Assembly (NCBI GenBank): GCA_017305935.1
Contig: JAFKJU010000020.1
Location: 62,001-126,000, forward strand
Reading direction: 5' to 3'
DNA from: Hyphomicrobiales bacterium
GTDB lineage: Bacteria; Pseudomonadota; Alphaproteobacteria; Rhizobiales; Rhizobiaceae
DNA: 64,000 nucleotides
Every line of letters starts with the position of its first letter. Position 1 is the stretch's first letter. Both the position numbers and the translations under genes were made by a program. Below the pieces are notes generated by a model. It was not told where the DNA came from and did no database searches. It saw only the letters and a list, made by a program, of their open reading frames with translations. Positions 36,622 through 45,310 of the stretch are shown here, piece after piece.

Positions 36622-37337
36622 CGGGACATGTCCTTGATGTCTTCCTCGACGACGTCGAGGATTTTCAGCGTCTCGCGCCGCGCCGCCTCGGTATCCTGGG
36701 CGGCGATGGCGTTGAACAGCGTGCGGTGATAGGGGAAGGAGCGGCGGGCGAAATCCTGCCGGTCGAAAGGATGCTCCCAGAAGCGCTCGAAGGTCTCGCG
36801 CATCTGCTCCAGAAGCTGGCGAAACAGGGGATTGTGGGTGGCATCGTAGATCGCCAGGTGAAAGGCCAGATCTTCCGGCCCGGAAGCACCTTTTTCCAGA
36901 TGCACCCGCTCCATCTCGTCGAGCTTCTGCTCGATGCGGCGCAGATCCTCCGGCGTCCGCCGCCGCGCCGCAACCATGCCGGCCTCGCATTCGATGCCGC
37001 GGCGCACCTCGAGCGTCTGTAGCAGCACGTCGCGCAGATGCACGGTGTCCAGCGACAGCGGCATGTGGATGGTCGCCTTGGAAATCGGCTTCAGCAGATA
37101 AGTGCCGCTGCCCTTGCGGGTTTCGATGACGCCGAGCGCCTGGAAATGGCGGATCGCCTCGCGGATGGTGGAGCGGCCGACGGCCAGCGCCTCCATCAGT
37201 TCGCGCTCGGCCGGCAGACGGTCGCCAGCCCGCAACCGGGCGTCGGCAACATAATCCACCAGCGCTTGCGTGACCTGCCGCGCACGGTCCATCGGCGGCA
37301 GCGGCCGTATGACCGGCCGCGACGATTGCTCTGCCAT
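36618..37337 (-). CDS. GntR-family regulator, FadR subfamily
   Basis: 239-aa regulator with an N-terminal winged helix (RLPAERELMEALAVGRST, followed by IREAIRHFQALGVIETRKG) and an all-helical FCD ligand domain with the metal-binding Asp/His pattern (DLAFHLAIYDATHNP, HRTLFNAI). The start MAEQSS at 37337 is preferred because it precedes the HTH by the usual distance. It heads the operon of PLP enzyme and ABC importer and should regulate it in response to the substrate. Confidence 0.88.
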   Translation of the reverse strand: MAEQSSRPVIRPLPPMDRARQVTQALVDYVADARLRAGDRLPAERELMEALAVGRSTIREAIRHFQALGVIETRKGSGTYLLKPISKATIHMPLSLDTVHLRDVLLQTLEVRRGIECEAGMVAARRRTPEDLRRIEQKLDEMERVHLEKGASGPEDLAFHLAIYDATHNPLFRQLLEQMRETFERFWEHPFDRQDFARRSFPYHRTLFNAIAAQDTEAARRETLKILDVVEEDIKDMSR

Positions 37338-37401
37338 TCCCTGTTCTTTCTTTCCCGCTTCCCTCGCTTCCGCAGCCGGAGATACGGCACGGGCGGAGAT
37401 T

Positions 37402-37429
37402 ATTGGTCGACCTCTGAATTGGTCTGACA
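37402..37429 (-). promoter_or_regulatory. Candidate operator for the FadR-type regulator
   Basis: Two ATTGGTC repeats (37402-37408 and 37418-37424), each starting a short palindrome (GGTCGACC and GTCTGAC), lie 65-92 bp upstream of the regulator start. FadR-family operators are typically TNGTNNNACNA-like, which both copies approach. Confidence 0.45.
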
Positions 37430-37512
37430 TCTTAGCTTTTCCCAAGTTTACGGTTTCGTCAAGGCCAAATTCGGCGGGGACTTGACGTTGCGCGAATTGC
37501 GACTAATTACTG

Positions 37513-37630
37513 GGGCGTCGCGAGCGCCAGACATCGGCGCGCGATCGGAACTTTGGTGCCGGGCCCCTCTGGCGAGAGTTTTTACGGCGCTCTCGTGATG
37601 TCGGTACCGCCTGCAAGATAAGCCGGCGGA
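37513..37630 (+). other. Hairpin-rich leader upstream of the DUF475 gene
   Basis: Several stems can form on the + strand: GGCG/CGCC (37514-37528), GACATC (from 37530) with GATGTC (to 37602) as a long-range closing stem, CGAGAG/CTCTCG (37573-37595), and CCGCC/GGCGG (37607-37629). No match to a known riboswitch was recognised; the GGGGAGUAG core of the manganese yybP-ykoY class is absent. Confidence 0.3.
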
Positions 37631-37639
37631 TTCAAACCC

Positions 37640-37741
37640 ATGAAAAATCTTCCCATGCCTCGCCCGCATGACGCCGATGGCGTTATTGCTGCGTCTTCCG
37701 TTTTTTCGGCCAACACGGCCTTCGGGGGGATGCGCGCATGA
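37640..37741 (+). CDS. Possible 33-aa upstream ORF coupled to the DUF475 gene
   Basis: An ATG at 37640 opens a 33-codon frame (MKNLPMPRPHDADGV... ending GGMRA) whose TGA overlaps the ATG of the next gene as ATGA (37738-37741). The ribosome-binding site is weak (GGCGG). No family is recognised. It may be a leader ORF that couples translation to the membrane protein, or chance. Confidence 0.3.
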   Translation: MKNLPMPRPHDADGVIAASSVFSANTAFGGMRA

Positions 37742-38811
37742 ACGCTTCCCTCCCCAAATCCACCATGAGCTATTTCGTCTGGGCCTTCATCGTCACCGGA
37801 CTCGGCCTCGTGCTCGGGGCCTGGCTCGGCTGGGCTTCGACCGGCACGCTGTCCGGCATGGCCACGGTGTTCTTCATCTGCGTCGTGCTCGCGGTCCTCG
37901 AAATCTCGCTTTCCTTCGACAATGCCATTGTCAATGCCAACAAGCTCAAGGACATGACGCCGGTCTGGCAGCATCGCTTCCTGACCTGGGGCATCGTCAT
38001 CGCCGTCTTCGGCATGCGCATCGTCTTCCCCTTGGCGATCGTCGTCATCGCCGCCGGCATCGGCCCGATCGAGGCCGTCATCCTCGCGGCGAAGCAGCCG
38101 GACGAATATGCGCGTATCATGAACGACGCGCACCTGCCGATCGCCGCCTTCGGCGGCACCTTCCTGATGATGGTCGGCCTGTCCTACTTCTTCAATCATG
38201 AGAAGGAGGTTCACTGGTTCAGCCTGCTTGAATCGCGCATGGCGAAATTTGCCTCGATCAAGGGCGTCGAGATCGCCATCGTTCTGCTGACCATCCTGGT
38301 TTTCGCGGCGATGCTGGAGGGGCCTGAGGCCACCACCTTCCTCTATTCGGCGATCTACGGCCTGCTGACCTTCCTCGCGGTGGAAGTCATCGGCGGCCTC
38401 CTCGATTATTCGCAGCGGGCGATGAGCGAGGCGGCCAAGGGCGGCTTCGGCGCCTTCCTCTATCTGGAAGTGCTCGATGCCAGCTTCTCCTTCGATGGCG
38501 TCATCGGCGCCTTCGCGCTGACGCAGAACCTGTTCGTCATCGCCATCGGCCTCGGCATCGGCGCCATGTATGTGCGCTCGATGACCATCATGCTGGTGGA
38601 AAAGGGCACGCTGGCCGAATACCGCTATCTGGAGCACGGTGCGTTTTACGCCATCCTGATCCTTGCGGTGATCATGTATGTGCAGACGATGTTCCATATT
38701 CCGGAAGTGATCACCGGCCTCGGCGGCGCGACGCTGATCGGCATTTCCTTCTGGGCGTCGGTGCGCCACAACCGTCGCGAACGCGCCGGGCAATTGTCGC
38801 CCAGCCACTGA
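37738..38811 (+). CDS. DUF475 / TerC-like integral membrane protein
   Basis: 357-aa polytopic inner-membrane protein with about nine hydrophobic segments. The LEISLSFDNAIVNANKLKDM motif near residue 55 and a second acidic repeat, LEVLDASFSFDGVIGAFALT, near 245 are the TerC-superfamily signatures, with membrane-embedded acidic residues suited to cation binding. Members of the superfamily are linked to metal-ion (Mn) export or tellurite resistance; the function of this subfamily is not settled. A uORF and structured leader precede it. Confidence 0.85.
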   Translation: MNASLPKSTMSYFVWAFIVTGLGLVLGAWLGWASTGTLSGMATVFFICVVLAVLEISLSFDNAIVNANKLKDMTPVWQHRFLTWGIVIAVFGMRIVFPLAIVVIAAGIGPIEAVILAAKQPDEYARIMNDAHLPIAAFGGTFLMMVGLSYFFNHEKEVHWFSLLESRMAKFASIKGVEIAIVLLTILVFAAMLEGPEATTFLYSAIYGLLTFLAVEVIGGLLDYSQRAMSEAAKGGFGAFLYLEVLDASFSFDGVIGAFALTQNLFVIAIGLGIGAMYVRSMTIMLVEKGTLAEYRYLEHGAFYAILILAVIMYVQTMFHIPEVITGLGGATLIGISFWASVRHNRRERAGQLSPSH

Positions 38812-38820
38812 CGGCAGCGA

Positions 38821-38852
38821 CCGCGCATGGGCCTCGACCGGCCCGTGCGCGG
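38821..38852 (+). terminator. Long hairpin after the DUF475 gene
   Basis: A 13-bp stem with one G-T mismatch, CCGCGCATGGGCC (38821-38833) with GGCCCGTGCGCGG (38840-38852), lies 9 bp after the stop codon. It is followed by an A-run rather than a T-run, so it is a stable 3' structure and perhaps a rho-assisted end rather than a classical terminator. Confidence 0.5.
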
Positions 38853-38970
38853 CAAAAAAGGCGCAATACCCCGAAATTCAACGGTTTTTACGCTTTCTGC
38901 TCCGCGGGCTGGCTTTGCAGGCCTATGACCTTGCAGTTACAGTCGTTTGGATTGATTCTCGGGGGATTCC

Positions 38971-41901
38971 ATGGCGGACGAAACGCTCCTTCAGCGCACG
39001 CAATTGCCACGGCCGGATGTGACGGCGGAGGAAGCGGCGGCGATCCTCGACACTTTCTACGGTCTGAAAGGCACGATCACCGAACTCGGCAGCCAGCAGG
39101 ATCGCAATTACCGCCTCGATACCGGCGAAAGCCGCTACGTGCTGAAAATCTGCCGCATGGAATATGCGACCGTCGAACTGGAAGCCCAGAATGCCGCCAT
39201 GCATCATCTGGCCACCAAACCCGACAGCCCGCGCGTGCCGACACCCGTCAAGGCCAGCAATGGCGACGACATCCTGTTCCTCGCCGTTGGCGGCGACGAA
39301 TACCAGGTGCGGCTGCTGACCTACCTCGACGGCGAACCATTGACGCAGCGCAAATATCTCGGCGAAACCGCTGTTGCCGTGCTCGGCGCGCTTACCGCCC
39401 GCATTGCCGTCAACCTTGCCGATTTCGAGCATCCCGGCCTCGAGCGCGAATTGCAATGGGATCTGCGCCGCGCCGGCCAGGTCGCCTTGCACCTCCTTCA
39501 GGCGATTACCGATATGCAGGCGCGCGATCGCATCGCCAAGGCGATGGTCGCCGCCGTCAGGCGCATTCAGCCGCTGGCGGAAGAGTTGCGCATCCAGGCG
39601 ATCCATCACGACGTCACCGACGACAACGTCGTCTCGCGCCCCGACGAGGCCGGCCGGCTGATCCCCGACGGCGTCATCGATTTCGGCGATATCCTCAACG
39701 GCTGGCTGGCCGCCGATCTCGCCGTCACCTGCTCGGCGCTGCTGCATCATGCCGACGGCAATCCGTTCTTCATCCTGCCGGCCATCCGCGCCTATCATGC
39801 CGTCAATCCGCTGAATGCGGCGGAAGCCCGCGCCTTGTGGCCGCTGATCGTCGCCCGCGCCTGCATCCTCGTCGCCAGCAGCGAGCAGCAACTGGCCGTC
39901 GAGCCCGACAACGACTATGTGCTTGGCAACATCGAGCACGAGCGAACGATCTTCGAAGTGGCGATCTCGGTGCAGTCCGTCGTCATGGAGCAGGCGATCC
40001 TCGCCGCGCTCGACATGGCCGATCCCGCACAGGACCTGCCGCCTATCGGCCCATTGCTGCCCGGCGTCGGAACAGATGCCATCCGCCTGCTGTCGCTCGA
40101 TATCGACAGCCCACATTTCGAGCAGGACAATTTTCTGCGGCGCGGCATGGAGCTGAAACTTCTCGAACAGGCTGCGCGCGAAACCGGCATCGCCATCACC
40201 CGCTACGGCGAATATCGCCTGACCGAGACCAACCTGCGCTCCACCGCCGAACCCGAGACGTTTGCGCTGCATGTCGATCTCTGCCTGCCGGCCGGGTTCC
40301 AGACGGCTGCCCCGTTCGCCGGCCGCATCGAGCGCTACAATGAGCGCACAGTGCTGGCGGGCGAGGGCATCCACCTGCATCTGCTTGGCCTCGATTGCCT
40401 GCATGAGGCGGGCATCACGCTTTCCGAAGGCGAGCCGCTTGGCACGGTGGAGGGCACGGCTGGGCATTTCGGCCTGATGCGCCTGCAACTCTGCACCGAG
40501 GCCGGCCTGTTCCCGCCCTATTTCTGCCGTCCGTCGCAGGCCGACCTCTGGCGCAAGCTCAGCCCCTCGCCCTCGGCCCTTCTGGGCAGCCATTGCGATG
40601 CGCCCGCTCTCGACGGCGACGACCTGCTTGCCCGCCGCACCCGCCATTTCGCCAAACCGCAGAAGAACTACTATTCCAGCCCGCCGCAGATCGAGCGCGG
40701 CTGGAAGGAACACATGTTCTCGACCACCGGCCGGGCCTACCTCGACATGGTCAACAACGTCTCCATCGTCGGCCACGGCCATCCGCGCCTGGCGGAAGCC
40801 GTCTATCGGCAATGGTCGATGCTGAACACCAATTCCCGCTTCCATTACAGGGCGGTCGCCGAATTCTCCGAGCGGCTGGCCTCGCTGGCGCCGGAAAAGC
40901 TCGATACGGTCTTCCTCGTCAACAGCGGCTCCGAAGCCAACGATCTGGCGATCCGCCTCGCCTGGGCAGCCTCGGGCGCGAAGAACATGGTCTGCCTGCT
41001 GGAAGGCTATCATGGCTGGGCGGTCGGCAGTGACGCCGTCTCCACCTCGGTCGCCGACAATCCGAAGGCGCTCTCGACCCGGCCGGACTGGGTGCATCCG
41101 ATCATGTCGCCCAACACCTATCGCGGCCTGTATCGCGGCGAGAATTCGGCGCGGGATTACATCGCCGCCGCAATGCCACTGTTCGAGGAAGTGGACCGCA
41201 AGGGCGAGAAGCTCGCCGGCTTCATCTGCGAAACCGTCTACGGCAATGCCGGCGGCATTCCGCTGCCGCCAGGCTATCTCAAGGACATCTATGCCGAGGT
41301 GCGCGCCCGCGGCGGCGTGTGCATCGCCGACGAAGTGCAGGTTGGATACGGTCGCCTCGGGCATTATTTCTGGGGTTTCGACCAGCAGGGCGTCGAGCCC
41401 GATATCATCACCATCGCCAAGGGCATGGGCAATGGCCATCCGCTCGGCGCGGTCATCACCAGCAAGGCAATTGCAGAGGCGCTGGAGCGGGAGGGCGGCT
41501 ATTTCTTCTCGTCCGCCGGCGGCAGCCCGGTGAGCTGCACGGTCGGCATGACCGTGCTCGACATCATGACCGACGAGGAATTGCAGGAAAACGCCCGCGA
41601 TATCGGCGATCACCTGAAGGCCCGGCTGGAAGCACTCGGCCAGCGTTTTCCCCTTGTCGGCGCCGTGCATGGCATGGGGCTTTACCTCGGCGTCGAATTC
41701 GTCCGCGACCGCCAGACCTTGCAGCCGGCGACGCAGGAGACGGCGGCGATCTGCGACCGCCTGCTCGATCTCGGCGTCATCATGCAGCCGACCGGCGATT
41801 ATCTCAACGTGCTGAAGATCAAGCCGCCGCTCTGCCTCAGCCGCGAGAGCGCCGATTTCTTCGCCGACAGTCTGGCAAGGGTCTTAGAAGAGGGCTGGTA
41901 A
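38971..41901 (+). CDS. Kinase / PLP phospho-lyase (class III aminotransferase) fusion
   Basis: 976-aa three-part cytoplasmic protein. Residues about 20-350 form an aminoglycoside-phosphotransferase-type kinase (catalytic IHHDVTDDNVV at about 211, DFG-like VIDFGD at about 235). Residues about 440-540 resemble the M23-peptidase-like domain often found in such fusions, with no obvious catalytic set. Residues about 560-976 are a class III aminotransferase-fold domain (NSGSEANDLAIRLA, CIADEVQVGYGR, PLP Lys in TIAKGMGNGHPLG at about 815). By analogy with the separate human hydroxylysine kinase and phosphohydroxylysine/ethanolamine-phosphate phospho-lyases, it may phosphorylate an amino alcohol and then eliminate phosphate and ammonia. 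Substrate unknown. Confidence 0.85.
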   Translation: MADETLLQRTQLPRPDVTAEEAAAILDTFYGLKGTITELGSQQDRNYRLDTGESRYVLKICRMEYATVELEAQNAAMHHLATKPDSPRVPTPVKASNGDDILFLAVGGDEYQVRLLTYLDGEPLTQRKYLGETAVAVLGALTARIAVNLADFEHPGLERELQWDLRRAGQVALHLLQAITDMQARDRIAKAMVAAVRRIQPLAEELRIQAIHHDVTDDNVVSRPDEAGRLIPDGVIDFGDILNGWLAADLAVTCSALLHHADGNPFFILPAIRAYHAVNPLNAAEARALWPLIVARACILVASSEQQLAVEPDNDYVLGNIEHERTIFEVAISVQSVVMEQAILAALDMADPAQDLPPIGPLLPGVGTDAIRLLSLDIDSPHFEQDNFLRRGMELKLLEQAARETGIAITRYGEYRLTETNLRSTAEPETFALHVDLCLPAGFQTAAPFAGRIERYNERTVLAGEGIHLHLLGLDCLHEAGITLSEGEPLGTVEGTAGHFGLMRLQLCTEAGLFPPYFCRPSQADLWRKLSPSPSALLGSHCDAPALDGDDLLARRTRHFAKPQKNYYSSPPQIERGWKEHMFSTTGRAYLDMVNNVSIVGHGHPRLAEAVYRQWSMLNTNSRFHYRAVAEFSERLASLAPEKLDTVFLVNSGSEANDLAIRLAWAASGAKNMVCLLEGYHGWAVGSDAVSTSVADNPKALSTRPDWVHPIMSPNTYRGLYRGENSARDYIAAAMPLFEEVDRKGEKLAGFICETVYGNAGGIPLPPGYLKDIYAEVRARGGVCIADEVQVGYGRLGHYFWGFDQQGVEPDIITIAKGMGNGHPLGAVITSKAIAEALEREGGYFFSSAGGSPVSCTVGMTVLDIMTDEELQENARDIGDHLKARLEALGQRFPLVGAVHGMGLYLGVEFVRDRQTLQPATQETAAICDRLLDLGVIMQPTGDYLNVLKIKPPLCLSRESADFFADSLARVLEEGW

Positions 41902-41904
41902 AAC

Positions 41905-42708
41905 TCAGTCCTGCATCTCCGGCACCGTGAACACTGCCTGCGCCGCCAGCAGGGAGCGCGTATAGGCATGCTGCGGATTGGAAAACACCGTGGCCGCCGG
42001 CCCCATCTCGACAATCTCGCCGGCGCGCATCACGGCGACCCGGTCGGCGATATATTCGACAACATCAAGATCATGGCTGATGAACAGGAAAGCCGTGCCG
42101 AATTTTTCGTTGAGGTCGAGGATCAGGTCAAGTACCTGCGCCTGCACCGAAAGATCGAGCGCCGAGACCGGCTCGTCGGCGACGACCAGCTTTGGCCGTG
42201 TGATCAGGGCGCGGGCGAGCGCGATCCTCTGCCGCTGCCCGCCGGAAAATTCATGCGGGAAACGCCCCACAGCATCCTGCGGCAGGCCGACCGCCTCCAG
42301 AATACGCGCGACTTCAGTCTTCGCCTCTGCTGTTGAGGGGCGCGGGCTCAGCAGATGCAGCGGCTCGGCGACGATGCGCCCGACGCGGTGGCGCGGATCG
42401 AGCGAGCCGAAGGGATCCTGAAACACCATCTGAAAATGCCGCCGCCGCTGCCGCAATGCCTGCGCCGGCAGGGCAAACAGGTTTTCGCCCTCGAACAAAA
42501 CCTCGCCGCCGCTTGGGTCATCGAGCGCCATGGCGAGCCGCGCCAGCGTCGATTTTCCGGAACCGCTTTCACCGACAAGCCCAAGGATTTCACCCGGTTG
42601 CAGGCTGAGATCGACGTTGCGCAGCGCTGAGACGCGCTCGCGCTTGCCGAAAAAACCGGGACGGGCATAGTCGCGGCTGAGATTGCGGATATCGAGGAGC
42701 GGCGTCAT
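41905..42708 (-). CDS. Dipeptide-type ABC importer ATPase (DppF/OppF family)
   Basis: 267-aa ATPase with Walker A GESGSGKSTLARLAM, signature FSGGQRQRIALARAL, Walker B LVVADEPVSALD, and the family's C-terminal AYTRSLLAA. The ATG overlaps the stop of the partner ATPase (ATGA, 42705-42708). Last gene of the importer operon; it ends 3 bp from the convergent kinase/phospho-lyase gene. Confidence 0.92.
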   Translation of the reverse strand: MTPLLDIRNLSRDYARPGFFGKRERVSALRNVDLSLQPGEILGLVGESGSGKSTLARLAMALDDPSGGEVLFEGENLFALPAQALRQRRRHFQMVFQDPFGSLDPRHRVGRIVAEPLHLLSPRPSTAEAKTEVARILEAVGLPQDAVGRFPHEFSGGQRQRIALARALITRPKLVVADEPVSALDLSVQAQVLDLILDLNEKFGTAFLFISHDLDVVEYIADRVAVMRAGEIVEMGPAATVFSNPQHAYTRSLLAAQAVFTVPEMQD

Positions 42709-43517
42709 CGCCCCTCCATAGGCAGGCGGCGCTGGCGATGGCTGCCGCGCGGGATCGCCTCCAAGAGTCCGCGCGTATAGGCATGGGAAGGCGCGGTTAA
42801 AACCTGCCGCGTCGGCCCGCTCTCGACACAATCGCCATGCCGCAGAACCAGCAGGTTTTCGGTGGCATAGGAGAGCACGCCGGGATTATGGCTGATCAGC
42901 ATCAACGCCATCTCCTCGTCGCGCACCAGTTCCGAGAGCAGATCGAGGATCTCGCGCTGCACGGTGACATCCAGCGCCGTCGTCGGCTCGTCGGCGATCA
43001 GAAGGGCGGGGCGGAGCGCAATGGCAATCGCGATGCCGACCCGCTGGCGCTGGCCGCCGGACAATTCATGCGGATAGTTTTTCGCCCGCTCGGCAGCGCG
43101 CGGGATGCGCACCCGGTCGAGCAGGGCGACGGCATCCCGACGCCCTTGCCGCCAGCCGATGCCGCGATGCCGGACAAGGCCCTCAGCCACCTGATCGGCA
43201 ATCGACATGGCCGGATTGAGCGCCGTCAGCGGCTCCTGAAACACCATGCCGATGCGGCGGCCACGAATGTCGTCCCAGGCCGGATCGTTGGCATCGGGCA
43301 GGGGATTGTCTTCGAAGACGATCCGCCCGGTGGTTTTTAGCCCCGCCGGCAAAAGGCCTATCACCCCCAGCGCCGTCATCGTCTTGCCGGAGCCGGACTC
43401 GCCGGCAAGCCCGAGGGTTTTGCCTCGCCCGAGCGTCAAGCTCAGGTCGCGCAGGATCGGCCGGCCCGAGGCCGTTTCGATGCTCAAGCCTTCGACGCGG
43501 ACCAGCGGTTGCGTCAT
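42705..43517 (-). CDS. Dipeptide-type ABC importer ATPase (DppD/OppD family)
   Basis: 270-aa ATPase with Walker A GESGSGKTMTALGV, FQEPLTALNPAMSI, signature [15 protein letters not shown], Walker B LLIADEPTTALD. Pairs with the downstream DppF-type subunit, the standard heterodimer of peptide/nickel-type importers. Coupled by ATGA overlaps to both neighbours. Confidence 0.92.
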   Translation of the reverse strand: MTQPLVRVEGLSIETASGRPILRDLSLTLGRGKTLGLAGESGSGKTMTALGVIGLLPAGLKTTGRIVFEDNPLPDANDPAWDDIRGRRIGMVFQEPLTALNPAMSIADQVAEGLVRHRGIGWRQGRRDAVALLDRVRIPRAAERAKNYPHELSGGQRQRVGIAIAIALRPALLIADEPTTALDVTVQREILDLLSELVRDEEMALMLISHNPGVLSYATENLLVLRHGDCVESGPTRQVLTAPSHAYTRGLLEAIPRGSHRQRRLPMEGR

Positions 43518-44347
43518 CGGCCCGTCTCCGCTTTCGGATCCAGCAGATCGCGAAACCCGTCACCGATCAGGTTGAAACCTAAAACGGAGAGCGCGATGGC
43601 GAGACCGGGCAGAAGGGCCAGCCAGGGGGCCGGACGCAGGAAGGTCTGCGCCTCCGCCAGCATCCGTCCCCAGGTCGGAGCCGGAGGGGGCAGGCCGAGA
43701 CCAAGAAAACTCAGGCCTGCTTCGGTGAGGATGGCAAGCCCGAGCTGGATCGTCACCTGCACCAGGATCGGCGTGGCGATATTCGGGGCGACATGCTCGA
43801 TGCTGATCCGCGCCGCGCCCTTGCCGCAGGCGCGGGCCGCCATGATGTAATCGCGCGCCCAGATGCGGCTGGCGGCGGCAAAGGCGATGCGGGTGAAGAC
43901 CGGGATCATGAACACGCCAATGGCAATGATCGCCGTGAACCGGCCGGGGCCGATAAAGGCGCCGAGCATCATCGCCGAGAGGATCGGCGGAATGGCGAAT
44001 AGGACATCGCAACCGCGCAGTACCAGCGTGGCGAAAATTCCCGCGCGCTTGATGGCACAGGCAAGCCCGAGCGCGGTGCCGACCCCGGCGCCGATCAGCA
44101 CCGAGAGAAACGCGATAGAGAGCGAATTCCACGCCCCGACCATCAGCAGCGAGGCGATATCGCGGCCATATTGATCTGTACCCAGCAGGCCGGCGACGAG
44201 CGGCGGCTTGAGCTTCAGCAGAATCTGCATCTTGGTCGGCGATGCCGGCGTCCAGACGAGCGACAGCAGCGCCACGGCCAGCAGCAGGCCGGTCAGGACA
44301 AGGCCGGCAATCAGGCCGAGCGGGCGCTTGCGGGTCGATGCGCTCAT
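43514..44347 (-). CDS. Dipeptide-type ABC importer permease (DppC family)
   Basis: 277-aa permease. It begins MSASTRKRPLGLIAGLVL with an N-terminal helix, followed by the short GTDQYGRDIASLLMVGA segment typical of DppC, then the transmembrane core with the ATPase-contact loop IMAARACGKGAARISIEHVAP. ATGA overlaps on both sides. Confidence 0.92.
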   Translation of the reverse strand: MSASTRKRPLGLIAGLVLTGLLLAVALLSLVWTPASPTKMQILLKLKPPLVAGLLGTDQYGRDIASLLMVGAWNSLSIAFLSVLIGAGVGTALGLACAIKRAGIFATLVLRGCDVLFAIPPILSAMMLGAFIGPGRFTAIIAIGVFMIPVFTRIAFAAASRIWARDYIMAARACGKGAARISIEHVAPNIATPILVQVTIQLGLAILTEAGLSFLGLGLPPPAPTWGRMLAEAQTFLRPAPWLALLPGLAIALSVLGFNLIGDGFRDLLDPKAETGR

Positions 44348-45294
44348 GCCGGGGTCGCGCGCAGGCGCGGATCGAGCCGCATCTGGAGGAGATCGACCAA
44401 AAAATTCACGACGATGACGAGGCCGGAGAGCAGCAGCACCACCGCCTGCATGACGACGATATCGCGCTGCGCCAGCGCCTGATAGGCGAGCCGGCCGAGG
44501 CCGGGAAGACTGAAAACGTTTTCGATCAGCACCGCGCCGGCGACGAGGAAGGTGAATTGCAGGCCGAGCACGGTGACGATGGGGCCGGCCGCATTCGGCA
44601 GCACATGCCGCCATAGGGTCACCCGCCGGCTGATGCCCTTGGCGCGCGCCGTGCGGGCGAAATCCTCATGCATCACATCCAGCACCGCACCGCGCGTTAC
44701 CCGCGTCAGCACACCCGCCTGCGGCAGGGCCAGCGCCACCGAGGGCAGGATCAGCGCCTTGAGCGCTGGCCAGAAGCCGACCTGCCAGCCCGGAAAACCG
44801 CCGGCCGGCAGCCAGCCACCCTGCACCGAAAACAGGATGATCAGCAGGATCGCCACCCAGAAAGCCGGCATGGCGACGCTCATCTGAGCGAAGAGTGTGG
44901 CAAGGCCATCGATAATCCCCCGTCGCCGCGCGGCGGCGGCAACGCCGAGCGGCACCGAGACCAGCACCGAGAGGACAAGCGCGATCCCCGCCAGTGGCAG
45001 GGTCAGCGACAGGCGCTCGCCGATCAGCTCGGAAACCGGCACGCCATAGGTATAGGAGCGGCCGAAATCCCCATGCAGCGCCCCGGCGATCCAGGCGAGG
45101 TAACGCCAGACGACCGGCCGGTCGAGGCCAAGCTCGCTGCGCAGTGCTGCCAGCGTATCCTCGCTCGCCGAGGTGCCGAGCATGATGGCGGCGGCATCGC
45201 CGGGCAGGATGTTCATCACGGCGAAGATCAGCGCCGAGACGGCGACGAGCGTCAGGACGAGGCCGGCAAGGCGGCGCAGCACCAGCCCGATCAT
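44344..45294 (-). CDS. Dipeptide-type ABC importer permease (DppB family)
   Basis: 316-aa permease with the family's N-terminal hydrophobic segment (AGLVLTLVAVSALIFAVMNI), LPGDAA, and the coupling loop FARTARAKGISRRVTLWRHVLPN. It starts 16 bp after the binding-protein gene. Partner of the DppC-type permease. Confidence 0.92.
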   Translation of the reverse strand: MIGLVLRRLAGLVLTLVAVSALIFAVMNILPGDAAAIMLGTSASEDTLAALRSELGLDRPVVWRYLAWIAGALHGDFGRSYTYGVPVSELIGERLSLTLPLAGIALVLSVLVSVPLGVAAAARRRGIIDGLATLFAQMSVAMPAFWVAILLIILFSVQGGWLPAGGFPGWQVGFWPALKALILPSVALALPQAGVLTRVTRGAVLDVMHEDFARTARAKGISRRVTLWRHVLPNAAGPIVTVLGLQFTFLVAGAVLIENVFSLPGLGRLAYQALAQRDIVVMQAVVLLLSGLVIVVNFLVDLLQMRLDPRLRATPA

Positions 45295-45310
45295 GACCCG
45301 AGCCCGTCCG

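Noticed and set aside
37513-37640. A manganese (yybP-ykoY) riboswitch before the TerC-like gene
   Set aside because: The conserved GGGGAGUAG and UAACUACC-type loops of that class are not present. It is kept only as an unclassified structured leader.
38923-41670. A 915-codon open frame antisense to the kinase/phospho-lyase fusion
   Set aside because: No recognisable motif and biased composition; the + strand frame carries all catalytic motifs.
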